From Pseudo-nitzschia pungens (Eukaryota; Bacillariophyta; Bacillariophyceae; Bacillariales; Bacillariaceae): a stretch of DNA of 64,000 bases. Below the pieces are notes generated by a model. It did not search any database and was not told the origin of the DNA. It worked only from the letters and a program-made list of their open reading frames with translations. Shown here piece by piece: positions 1 to 9,838 of the stretch (position 1 is its first letter; the number at the start of each line of letters is the position of its first letter). Made by a program: the position numbers and the translations under genes. The stretch spans positions 6,235,001 to 6,299,000 of the forward strand of contig CM074758.1 of the NCBI GenBank assembly GCA_037355855.1. The letters are read 5' to 3'.

Positions 1-1340
1 GAAGGAGTGGCGAGAGCAGAGTTGGCACTAGAATGTCTTGGAGGGGTCTGTTGCATAAAGGGACGCTTGCTAGACCGAGACCCAGAGGCATACCTAGCAG
101 AAGAAGAAGGCGTGGAAGATCTTTTCTTCCGGGAAGCAGCTTGGGAGGTGGGCCACCCCTTACTAGGAGGGGGAGGCATTGTACCAGAAGGGGAGCAGCT
201 GAGTGCAGAGACACCAGCTGAGGGCAGAAGGAACAACAGAAGCGCCGCTTTGGATGTAAAGATGCCAGGTGATAGCAACAGCCAGGGCAAAAGAAACACC
301 AGTTGAGTGCAGAAGCAGCAACAGAAAAGCCACTTGGATGCTGAAAAGCCACAGCAGAAAAGCAACCAGCTGGGTGCAGGAGCAACAACAGACACGCCGC
401 TTGGATGTAGAGGTGCCAGGTGATGACAAATGCCAGGGCAGGATAAGCACCGGTGGAGGGCAAATCAACAGCAGAAAACCTCCAGTGGAGTGCAGAAGCA
501 ACAACAGAAACGCCGCTTTGGATGTAGAGGTGCCAGGTGATATCAAACACCACTTGGATGCAGAAATACCAGGCGATAACAAAGGCTGGGGCAGTAGAAG
601 CACCAGTTGAATGCAGAAGCAACAACAGAAACGCCACTTGGGTGCAGAAATGCCTGATGATGACAAAAGCCGGGGCAGTAGAAGCACCAGCTGGGTGCAG
701 AAGCAACAATAGAACCGCCGCTTGGTTGAAGAAATGCCAGGTGATGACAAAAGCCGGGGCAGTAGAAGCACCAGTGGAGAGCAGAAGCAACAACAGAAAC
801 GCCGCTTTGGATGTACAGGTGCCAGGTGATAGCAAAAGCCGGGGCAGTAGAAGCACCAGTTGAATGCAGAAGCAACAACAGAAACACCACTTCGGTACAG
901 AAATGGCCTGATAAGCACCAGGTGAATGCAGAAGCAACCACAGAAACGCCACGTGGATGCTGAAAAGCCACGGCAGAAAAGCAACCAGCTGGGTGCAGGA
1001 GCAGCAACAGACACGCCGCTTGGATGTAGAAGTGCCAGGTGATGACAAAAGCCGGGGCAGTAGAAGCACCAATTGGATGCAGAAGCAACAACAGAAACGC
1101 CACTTGGGTGCAGAAATGCCTGATGATGACAAAAGCCGGGGCAGTAGAAACACCAGTTGAGTGCAGAAGCAACAATAGAAACGCCGCTTGGGTGCAGAAA
1201 TGCCAGGTGATAGGTTGTATGCTGGGAAACAGGGTACAGCAGCAACAACAGGTCCAGTGTTGGTCTGAACAAGGAAAAGCTCCAGGGGAACCAAAAGAAA
1301 AGACTGGAGCACTACCAGAAGAGTCACGTTCGAAACCCAC
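1..1340. repeat. Minisatellite block A, unit about 84-85 bp
   Basis: Imperfect tandem array. The landmark CGGGGCAGTAGAAGCACC recurs at about 671, 755, 840, 1053 and 1137, and a variant at 586, so steps are 84-85 bp with one longer interval. Each unit contains GCAGAAGCAACAACAGAAAC and a GCCAGGTGATGAC-like stretch. A longer sub-block near 339-425 recurs near 957-1040. Because the unit is close to 28 codons and poor in stop codons, long repetitive reading frames open on both strands. These look like consequences of the repeat and I do not call a gene. The block runs off the left edge of the window. Confidence 0.85.
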
Positions 1341-1379
1341 AGAGGTGCTCTGGGGGTACAGAATTTAGAAACTCCAGTA

Positions 1380-2340
1380 GACCACTGCAAATCGTGTAGA
1401 AACTGGAATGAGTCCAAGTGGTATACTTAAGCACCAGGGAGCAGATGACTGGCTTGAAAACAAGGACCTTGAGCGAAACACTTAGGGACCAGGGAAGCTG
1501 CTTGCTGGAAAACAGGGGCTTTAGTAGGAACACTTAGGGACCAGGGGATATCAATGGCAGGGCACACTTAAAAGGCTCAGGAGGGAACTTGAAGTTCAAA
1601 CTCGCGAGTACTTATAAGTGGAAACAGTATCCAGGGGCAATTGGCTTGAAAACAGGGACCTTGAGCGCGACACTTAGGGACCAGGGAAGCTGCCTGCTTG
1701 GAAACAATGGAAGTAATTAAGGGTGGAAAACAGTATCCAGGGGCAATTGGCTTGAAAACAGGTACCTTGAGCGAGACACTTAGGGACCAGGGAAGCTGCT
1801 TGCTTGAAAACAGGGGCTTTAGTAGAAAGACCTAGGGACCAGGGATAGGCTTGTGTCTTGAAAACAGTGGGGGTTGCTTAATAGCAAAAACACTTAGGGA
1901 ACTCGCGAACAGGGACCAGGGAAACTGTAGTCTTGAAAACAAGGGGCGATTGTAGCTGTAGTCTTAGAAACAGGAGTGCACTAAGTGGGAGGTACTTAGG
2001 GATCAGTTGGTCTTGGCTTGAAAACAGATGTAGTGGGGGAGCCTTAAGCGTAAACACTTAAGGACTGGGGGGCTTGGCTAGGAAACAGGGTAGCTCTTAA
2101 ATGATCGGCACTTAGAAGAGCAGGGGGGCTATTGGCTTGTAAAGAGGGAGGAAACTGGAAGATATGCTCGCGCGAACTTGCAAATACTTAAGGATCAGCG
2201 AGTAGGAACCTTCTAGAAGGGGGGTCTGTATGTGTTCGACAACTTCAACTTGAAAAGACTTAACCTTGAAGAATGTAGAACGTTAAGTGGATATCACTTA
2301 AGGGGCTTGAGAGACTGTATAAGGTTAAATAATAAGGTAG
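1380..2340. repeat. Degenerate minisatellite block B
   Basis: A second, less regular repeat family follows block A. The phrases CACTTAGGGACCAGGGAAGC and CTTGAAAACAGGG recur many times. A stretch beginning ATCCAGGGGCAATTGGCTTG is found at about 1630 and again about 103 bp later, each time followed by a similar 60-bp tail. The copies become more diverged toward 2300. No coding signal or transposon end is apparent. Confidence 0.75.
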
Positions 2341-2740
2341 CTTGAAAACAGATCAAAAACCGAGCGCAGAGACAAAGCGGAACAGAAGCAGCTGTAGAGT
2401 TAGTACTGGAAGCGCTGTAGAAAATTACGTGCAGAGCTGCTGTAGAATTAGTACTGCAATTGCTGTAGAAAATTATGTGTCCTTGTTTGCTTGTTGCTGC
2501 CGAAGCGATCGACCGGCAAGGAAACAAGCAACCAAAGCAACCAAAGGAAGCAAGGGACAGCCAAACAAACAGCAGAATCAGATAGGGGAGGTCTCTGTTA
2601 ATAGGTGTAGTGCTTGGTTTTGTTGTAGGAGCTTTAGAAGTGAGTTAGATATCGAAGGAGAAAGTAGTGTAGAAATCTACGTGTTTTAAGTACTGGAACA
2701 TTGGAACGTCGGACAAAATCGCGCGTCGCAAAATTGTACC
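2341..2740. other. Unassigned spacer with short direct repeats
   Basis: It contains two similar copies of a sequence like GCTGTAGAAAATTA with TTAGTACTG phrases (about 2390-2480). A 115-aa frame opens across it, but its composition follows the repeats and I see no domain. The Gypsy remnant begins abruptly near 2711. Confidence 0.5.
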
Positions 2741-5700
2741 ATGGCAGGAGAATTCAACTCCAACCAGAAAGTCACTCTTCATCACTTTACCCTACCCGAA
2801 CTATCCTCCGAAATTCACCTGGAACAACTCGAAGCACGCGTCTTCACCGCACCATGCCGATATGACATCATCCTCGGTGGAGACGCCCTCCGTCACTTCA
2901 AAATCATCCTCAATTTCAACGAAAACCTCATCGAAAGCGACCAACTCATCATCCCCATGCGAGTATACCCCCGAAGCGCAACTGACTCCATCAACCTTGC
3001 ACTGCAGCTACACGCCAACCACATCGACCCCCTGAACTCTACCCAAATCGACACATACGCCACCATACAGGAATCCACCTACGATCGACACGACGTCCGA
3101 GCCGTCTGCAATGATTGCAAACACCTCCTCCCCGAACAACGCGACATGTTTTACAACCTCCTTTGAAAACATCAAACCCTTTTCGACGGCGTTCTCAAAC
3201 ACTACCCCGACGAGGAAATACACCTCGACGTCGACACAACCATTCCCCCTCATCGCTCCAGAGCATACCCCGTTCCCCGCACAAACCTTGACCTATTCAA
3301 AAAAGAACTTGATCGCCTCGTTCAAATAGGCATCCTCTCCCCACAAGGTCGATCCAACTGGATCTCCCCCACATTCATCACCCCAAAGAAAGACGGCAAA
3401 ATCCGTTGGGTCTCTGACTTTTGCGCCCTCAACAAAGCCATCAAACGCAAAGTTTACCCCATCCCTCGTATCCAAGACATCCTTTCCCGACGATCCGGAT
3501 ACAAATACCTCACCAAACTCAACATCTCCATGCAATACTACACCTTCGTACTTGATGACGAAAGCAAAGATCTCACCACCATCACCACACCCTTCGGCCT
3601 CTACAAATACAACCCTCTTCCCATGGGTATCTGTCAATCTCCCGATGTTGCCCAAGAAATCATGGAAAAAGTACTCCGCGACATCCCCGATCTTGAAGTC
3701 TACATCGACGACATAAGAAATCATGGAAAAAGTACTCCGCGACATCCCCGATCTTGAAGTCTACATCGACGACATCGCCTGCTTCAGCGGCGACTTCCAA
3801 TCCCACCTCGACCTCATCGACATCACCCTTACTCGCCTTGAAGAAAAAGGATTCGTAATCAACCCCCTCAAATGCGAATGGGCCATCAAAGAAACCGATT
3901 TCCTCCGACATTGGCTCACCCCCAAAGGAGTCAAACCATGGTCCAAGAAAATCAAGGCAATCCTCGCCATGCAACCTCCAAAAACCCTAAAACAACTCCG
4001 TGCCTTCCTCGGTCTAGTCACATACTATCGCGACATGTGGCCCCGTCGATTGCACATCCTTGCTCCACTTACCAACCTCCTCAAGACCCCACGAACCTTT
4101 CAATGGAACAAACAATGCCAAAAAGCCTTCAAAGACATCTAATCCCTCATCTCCGTCGAAACTATGTTAGCCTACCCCGACCACAACATCGAATTTCACA
4201 TCTACACAGACGCCTCCAACTTCCAACTCGGCGCCGTCATCAAACAAAAAGGTCTCCCCGTCGCTTACTACACCCGCAAACTCAACAAAGCCCAACTTAA
4301 CTACACTACCATCGAAAAAGAACTCCTCTCCATCGTCGAAACCTTCAAAGAATTTTGCTCTATGCTCCTAGGCACCAAAATCAACGTATACACCGATCAC
4401 CAAAATCTCACCTACAAACTCACCACTTACAACACCCAACGCGTTCTCCGCTGGAAACTCATCCTCGAAGAATTTAACCCAACCTACCGATACATCAAAG
4501 GCTCTGAAAACACAGTCGCCGACTCTCTCAGCCGCACCCCCACCAACCTTGCAACCTACTTTGCCTATGCTGATTTCGATGACAATAACGACGCCTTCAA
4601 CTTTTCTGAAATGGCTGAAAGCCTTATGGTGAGACCATCATGCGAAGCATCGACTGAATGTCCCCCTGTCGATGACAGTCTCGAAGAGAATTACCTCGTT
4701 CACCCTCGATTTGATCCTCAAGGCAGATTGCCGTTCCACTTTTCCACCATTCACAGTTATCAGCAGAACGACTCCGATATCCTTCAACTCCCCACCCTTG
4801 AACCCCGCCATTATTTCTCCCAACGTCTCGATCAATTTGACATCATTTGCAGATATGATTCTCCGATTGACAAATCCTCTTGGAAAATTATGGTCCCCAC
4901 CTCCATGCTCGACTCTCTCGTCAAATTCTACCACGAACTCACCGTCCACTCTACCGGCATGGATCGCCTCGAAGCCGTCATCTGTCGCCACTTTTACCAT
5001 CCCAATCTCCGCAATACTTGTCGCAACGTCATCTCCAACTGCCTCATCTGCCCGCTCTTTCGCACCTCTCACAAACCCGCCGGCCAACTTGCTCCTCGCA
5101 ACGCTCCCATTCTCCCTTGGTCCGAAGTCCATGTCGACTGCATCGGCCCATGGACCATCACAGTCAACAACATCGACCTTCGCTTCGACGCCCTCACCTG
5201 CATCGATCCTGTGACCAACCTGATTGAAATTGTCCGCATTACCGGCCCCAAAACAGCTGATAATATTCGACAACTTTTCAAGAACTGTTGGCTCTCCCAT
5301 TACCCACACCCCGTCCGCATCGTCCATGATCATGGTCCCAAATTTCATGGTCATGACTTCCAATTCCCTCTTGACTACGCCGGAATCAAACCAATCAACA
5401 TCTCCCCCCATACACCCACTGCCAACGGAATTATCGAATGTTCCCACAAAACCATCAGACAAGTCATCCGTACCCTCATCAACCTCAAACCCCCATCATC
5501 TACTGAACAAGCCGCTTCACTCGTTGACGAAGCCCTCGCCACAGCCATGCATGCTCTTCGCTGCAATCCCGTCTCCACTCTTGGCAACTTTTCCCCCGGC
5601 GCACTCGTATTCAACTGCGACATGCTCCTCAACATTCCACTTCACGCCGACATTCTCACTCTCACCAAGCATTGCCAAGCCCAAATCGACTCTCGCCTAC

Positions 5701-5912
5701 TGTGCGCCAATCACAAACGCTCTTCCCACGAGTTCACCGTTGGACAACACGTCTTTGTCACCCAACACGATCGCAACAAACTCGATTTGGTCCGCACCGG
5801 TCCCTACCCCATCCTACAAGTTCACACCAACAACACTGTCACCATCAAACGCGGTCTCGAACATGAACGCATCAACATTCGTAATCTTATTCCTTGCAAA
5901 GCAAAATCATAA
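2741..5912 (+). pseudogene. 5'-truncated Ty3/Gypsy pol (protease end-RT-RNase H-integrase), broken
   Basis: Remnant of a Ty3/Gypsy polyprotein. It opens in the C-terminal half of the aspartic protease (CRYDIILGGD near 2860-2890); the catalytic DSG part and all of gag are missing. The reverse transcriptase follows (PKKDGKIRWVSDF, LPMGICQSP, the catalytic YIDD, FLGLVTYYRDMW), then RNase H (YTDASNFQLGAV, ENTVADSLSR) and an integrase (HxxxC-type end, HVDCIGPW, then the core) with a C-terminal TGPYPILQ-like tail. Three lesions are visible: an in-frame TGA at 3164-3166, a frameshifting 61-bp tandem duplication at 3654-3775, and an in-frame TAA at 4140-4142. From 4164 to the end the frame is intact. 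No LTR could be paired on either side. It is clearly an inactive copy. Confidence 0.92.
3654..3775 (+). repeat. 61-bp tandem duplication inside the RT domain
   Basis: Two directly adjacent copies (3654-3714 and 3715-3775) appear identical by eye. Each encodes the IMEKVLRDIPDLEVYIDD stretch with the catalytic aspartates. Since 61 is not a multiple of three, the second copy is read in another frame, which explains the break between the two RT reading frames. Confidence 0.93.
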
Positions 5913-6456
5913 GATTTTCTTGGTGTGGAAGACTGAACAACGCACAGACACTCGATTCATGACTCACTGATCCATTCACGAGTATCAGTCATTATTCAAT
6001 CGTACGAATTGATCTTCCTTCTCCTTGAAGTTCTGATACAATTCCGACCGTTAGACGAAGTCGGTCTTCTTAAGTATTTTCACGAATAGATAAATTCATC
6101 GAACCTACAAGTTTCTCAATTGAGTCCTTTTGGTTCTAAAACTCAATAGCACACAATTTTACAATCAGCGTAGTTCAAGACAGCAGATGGATGTAAACTG
6201 AAAAAGGTACTTACTACTTGACTCTCAACTATATACGTGAACTGCATATCCAATTTAAAAGTTGGAGAGTGATTGGAAGTGTATTTGGTAAGTTGCTTTA
6301 TCAGGTACACTTTTACTAGTGATATGCAGTAAATTATGAGAAGAAAAAAATTGACTGGGGGAAATTTTTCTATTATGGACCACACATGGAATAAGAATCG
6401 CCGATTTTTAGTGATCGTGACATACCCCTTCTTATATTATGACCCCTGCTACAAAG
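5913..6456. other. AT-rich spacer after the Gypsy remnant
   Basis: No coding frame with recognisable features. It may hold what remains of the Gypsy 3' end, but I cannot pair it with an LTR. Confidence 0.4.
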
Positions 6457-6531
6457 TTCCTATCAGCTGTCCCCTGGTTCTACATCATCAACTACTAATT
6501 TCTACGGAAACCGGGGGACAGCTGATAGGAA
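6457..6531. repeat. Short palindromic (MITE-like) element, copy 1
   Basis: A 23-bp arm at 6457-6479 (TTCCTATCAGCTGTCCCC, then TGGTT) is the near-perfect reverse complement of 6509-6531, with one T/C difference and a 29-bp loop. The same palindrome occurs at 16422-16516. Its end, CTATCAGCTG, is also the end of the 509-bp element at 18691-19199, which suggests a family of non-autonomous elements. Confidence 0.85.
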
Positions 6532-6640
6532 TTCCGTACGAGTAGTATCAAAAATACAAAGCAGAACAAAACTACAGTCCCTGTAAGGTTACGGTAAACT
6601 TGCCAGTCCTATTTTTTTTGGCGTTGTCGCACAGCAAACC

Positions 6641-7120
6641 ATGTGTGACGACGATTCCGACGATTCCGATGGATGGGGCACGGAAGAGCTGGTCATTCCA
6701 CCCAAATCAGAAAAATCAAACGACAAGAATGACGACAGCAATGACGTCGGGGATGATTACTGGGAGGTTGAAAAATCTGTCGAAACAAACGTACCGGAGC
6801 AGCAACATGCTGGGACAGCGAACAAGCAACAACACGAAGATCAGGGCGGGGAGCCCATGATCATCGTCGACATTACACAAATAAACCCCGATATTCACAG
6901 CAAGTTCGATCGTAACTCCGTAAACAAACCCGAGCAGGCCTCAGCACTTCGAAAAAAAATAGAAAAAAATTACGAGGATTACGCATTCTCAAATGAAATG
7001 CTGTCGGAGGGAACTATCTTGCCGTGTGGGACGTCGGTTTGGAGAGATGCACTTGTGCGACTGCGAGATGAGCGTCCAGGACACTATTTCGTGCCAATTT
7101 TCAAACCGAAAACCAAATGA
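6641..7120 (+). CDS. Acidic hypothetical protein, 159 aa
   Basis: I do not recognise this protein. The first 65 residues are strongly acidic and low in complexity (an Asp/Ser-rich start, DGWGTEELV, then Asp/Asn-rich). The second half (about residues 75-159) looks like a compact domain: MIIVDITQINPDIHSKF, an alternating charged helix around EQASALRKKIEKNYEDYAF, and a C-terminal WRDALVRLRDERPGHYF stretch. There is no membrane segment, signal peptide or known catalytic motif. The ATG follows a short T-rich leader, there is no intron, and TGA ends the frame. The acidic head suggests a nuclear or protein-binding role, but this is a guess. It is placed among host genes because it resembles no transposon protein I know. 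Confidence 0.6.
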   Translation: MCDDDSDDSDGWGTEELVIPPKSEKSNDKNDDSNDVGDDYWEVEKSVETNVPEQQHAGTANKQQHEDQGGEPMIIVDITQINPDIHSKFDRNSVNKPEQASALRKKIEKNYEDYAFSNEMLSEGTILPCGTSVWRDALVRLRDERPGHYFVPIFKPKTK

Positions 7121-8010
7121 ACTGGGCCCAAAGCAGGCATTTTCGGATGGTTGTTGAGCGCAACAGGCAAATCAAAAGTCGACAATATCGGATCCATTGG
7201 CCATTTGTCACGGAATCAAAGCAATGGTGCGAAAAGCTGCTTCAGAATCAGCTGGCTAGTTTGTCCTACTATGGAAACGAGGAGTGTTTGTTTCACTTCT
7301 TGTTGAAGTGTCGCAGACCCTATTTTGCGACCTTGGTTCAATCCTCTTGTTGAAGTGTTGAGTCATCGTTGCGAACGGTTATCCCTATTCCACGACGTAT
7401 TTCATGTACCAGATGAAAATCCTAATTTCCTTGATAGCTTTAACCACCGTTGTAGTAGTTTTTGAGAACTGGTTATGAAATCTTGGCGGGGGAAACATTG
7501 TGAACCAGATCCCGTACGGTATTCCCTACTTTGATTGCTCTAGGAGCAGTGACAGTTTGACGTGACACTAAGTGTTAAACCCGGCCAACCGCAAAAAAGT
7601 AGTCGACCAAGAAAATTGAGCGAGTCACAAGTAACGATCATGAAAAATGCAACGTTCTAAATGCACGTAGCTTAGCGTGATGAGCCATCAGTTTATTTAT
7701 TCCAAAAACTACCATTCAAATCAATAGTTGCACGAACGACGAATCCGATTATTCTCTTACTTTTTGATCTGCAAAATTTCGAGTTCACAACACTTCGAAC
7801 TTCTTTCATACAGCTACATTCTGTTGCGACAGATATCTTCGACTTTGGCAATTGCATAATATGGTATTGTTTCTGATAAAAATCAAAAAAATTACTTGAA
7901 ATGGAGCCAAAATATTGTTGTCAATTTTTCAGTATCTCATTCACATCTTTTGAAGGGTCATACTTCAATTTTCTTGATATCGATTGGGGTCATAATCTTG
8001 ACTCAGGCAC
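7121..8010. other. Spacer between the hypothetical and TPR-like genes
   Basis: No supported gene. A 78-aa frame at 7117-7353 overlaps the stop of the upstream gene and might be a decayed exon (it contains CEKLLQNQLASLSYYGNEEC), but nothing confirms it. The rest is AT-rich with no repeats that stand out. Confidence 0.4.
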
Positions 8011-8808
8011 TTAAAATTTACTACGTTTTGTCCCCATTCGAACATCACGAAACTCCTTCCATTCCAACATTGGTTCCAAAGATGGATCGAAAGCCACTGC
8101 CATGTGCGCAATTTCCAGAGACTTAGCGGGATTGCCCTGTTTCATTTCAAACAACGCAAAAGCGCCAAGTACCTTTGCGGAACAGGCACATTCGTTGTGT
8201 TCAACTACAGCTTTGTCAATAGCAAAATCGTTACTGTTTTTGTTGTCACTCCCGATTTTTGGAGTATCAGTTGTTACAACGTGTAAGAAGTTGAGAAAGA
8301 CCGAACGCGCTTTCTCCGGGTTCTCCATTCTCTGGCAATTCAATGCCAAGAGCAATGTTGTCACGGCTAGATTGGCATGGTCACAGGAATGATCAGCTTT
8401 GTCCTCCTTCATAATCTCTTTAATGATCCGCTCGTATATGATTTCTGCATGATGATAACGTCCCTCCTTAATTTTTCTCAGAGCAAAATAGTGCTTTTTG
8501 GCCAACTGTTCAAATTCCTGTCGGTATTCTTCGGAGGCGAAAACATCTTGGTCGATCTGTCCTGTGCTCCGTCGGCGCTCTTCCCTTGTCACCTTAGAGT
8601 AGTACGAGATCGATTTTTCGCTCCATTCTTGGCGTAATTGGTCATATTTTGCTCTTTTGTCTTTACTTGCTTTTGCTTTTTGTAGAGAAATACTGCCGGG
8701 GTCGGTTTTGAAAGCATCGACGACATTGACAACAGTAATCGCAGCAACGATACACAGTAGTGATACCAACAACTTCTGAAGCGAACGCCGAATCTGAAAT
8801 TTTGTCAT
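8011..8808 (-). CDS. TPR-like protein with N-terminal signal/anchor, 265 aa
   Basis: Starts with a basic head and a hydrophobic stretch (residues about 13-30), followed by ...VVDA and then Phe33. That is a signal peptide or anchor with Phe directly after a plausible cleavage site. In diatoms a Phe at +1 after the signal peptide (the ASAF motif) is the mark of plastid import, and the next 25 residues are rich in Ser and Lys like a transit peptide. Plastid targeting is therefore possible but unproven. The remainder is helical with TPR-like pairs (FALRKIKEGRYHHAEIIYER, NLAVTTLLLALNCQRM...EKARSVFLNF, and FEMKQGNPAKSLEIAHMAV), suggesting a protein-interaction scaffold. No enzyme motif is visible. 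There is no intron and the stop is TAA. Confidence 0.7.
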   Translation of the reverse strand: MTKFQIRRSLQKLLVSLLCIVAAITVVNVVDAFKTDPGSISLQKAKASKDKRAKYDQLRQEWSEKSISYYSKVTREERRRSTGQIDQDVFASEEYRQEFEQLAKKHYFALRKIKEGRYHHAEIIYERIIKEIMKEDKADHSCDHANLAVTTLLLALNCQRMENPEKARSVFLNFLHVVTTDTPKIGSDNKNSNDFAIDKAVVEHNECACSAKVLGAFALFEMKQGNPAKSLEIAHMAVAFDPSLEPMLEWKEFRDVRMGTKRSKF

Positions 8809-8955
8809 TTTTGGATGATGGAGCCGAACGAGGTTTCTCGGAACAACGTGTTCGTCAGAAATGTGGTGTGGAGGATTTTGTAGAATAATGTTGTTTTATT
8901 CTGGCATTCCAAAGATCCGAAGGCATGTTTATTTTGCCAATGCAACGGATGTTGT

Positions 8956-9150
8956 TTGAACACAATAAATATTGAGAAAGCCACTCAACCAAGATGTCTA
9001 GTATCGGTTATTGGTGAAAAAGATCGAATGATTGATGAGCAGAAAGAAGACGCATCTTTCGAATCGGATGAGGAGAAAGAGAAAGAATGTCTTTCGAAAG
9101 TTACCGGTAAGGTTACTTCAGGAGAAGAAGTGCCTCAAGGGCAATCATGA
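8956..9150 (+). CDS. Small acidic ORF of uncertain status, 64 aa
   Basis: The reading frame lies between the TPR-like gene (divergent) and the Copia insertion. The predicted peptide is charged and Glu/Lys-rich (FESDEEKEKECLSKVTG). It contains a possible splice donor (GGTAAGG), so it might be the first exon of a gene displaced by the Copia element 60 bp downstream. I see no homology clue. It could equally be chance. Confidence 0.2.
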   Translation: MNTINIEKATQPRCLVSVIGEKDRMIDEQKEDASFESDEEKEKECLSKVTGKVTSGEEVPQGQS

Positions 9151-9213
9151 ATCGTGTCAAAAGCGTTCGTATTCTGACATTCTAAGATTTGAGTTCTCGT
9201 TTTAGAACATTGG

Positions 9214-9821
9214 TGTTGAAGGAACAAGTATTGTGCCAATAAAACAACGAACTCCTCCAGTCTCAAGAAGAAAATTAGATAAACTTCATAAACTAGATAA
9301 TTTTCAAAGTGTAAGACATTGCCTCTGTTGGAGAACATGTCTTCCCTTTTGTTAACGCTGTGGTGTTTACCACATTACTAATATTTCTCTTTTCGTGAAC
9401 GTACGCATGGCAGAACCTGTGCAGCCATACCAACGCGAGGCTGCTCTCCTCAGAGCCTGGCTTACTGGACCTCAGGGTTGATTCCACTTTGTACCTTGGT
9501 TTTGTCTTATGTTCCTGCTTCTTATCTTGTCCCATCCCTTTTGATACTGGTTTGAATCCCAATATCATCCCTTCTCGTTTTCTCTCAAGTCCCTTTTTTG
9601 TGGGACTTGTTTTGTTTGTCTTTTTCCCTGCTTGATGTTCAAGGTTTGTTTGAAAAATTGTCGTTCTACCACTTGGGGTCCTGACTCTCTGATGGAGGCG
9701 ACGTTAAAGTCTGGATACAGACTGAGTAATTTAGTTTCACCTTTGGTGATTAAAGTTATTTAAATATGTATATTACCGAACGTACGCATGGCAGACGGTT
9801 CGACTCGTATGATTCTCAACA
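9214..9821 (-). repeat. Copia 3' LTR, split by a LINE fragment
   Basis: Matches the other LTR from TGTTGAAGG to TCTTTTCG...GGCAG, is then interrupted by 381 bp (the LINE fragment plus one copy of its target duplication), and resumes with ACGGTTCGAC through to TCAACA. Without the insert it would be 227 bp. Confidence 0.95.
9414..9777 (+). mobile_element. 5'-truncated LINE copy nested in the Copia LTR
   Basis: A 364-bp fragment starting inside the C-terminal codons of a LINE ORF2 (AACCTGTGCAGCCATACC) and running through its 3' UTR to TTATTTAAATATGTATATT. It is homologous to 55535-55900 of the long LINE in this window at roughly 90% by eye. It is flanked by exact 17-bp copies of GAACGTACGCATGGCAG (9397-9413 and 9778-9794), the hallmark of target-primed reverse transcription. 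The insertion postdates the Copia integration. Confidence 0.95.
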
Positions 9822-9838
9822 CACTCCTGCGATATTGT

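Noticed and set aside
163..1340. Long repetitive minus-strand ORFs of up to 369 codons with FYCPGFCHH-like repeats
   Set aside because: They follow the 84-bp minisatellite and coexist with open frames on the other strand. Steps of 85 bp break any single frame, so a gene is unlikely.
2342..2689. 115-codon ORF before the Gypsy remnant as its gag
   Set aside because: It contains short direct repeats (SAVENYV/IAVENYV) and no gag or zinc-knuckle pattern.
9293..9568. Minus-strand ORF across the Copia LTR and LINE fragment
   Set aside because: It spans the insertion junction of two elements, so it cannot be an original gene.
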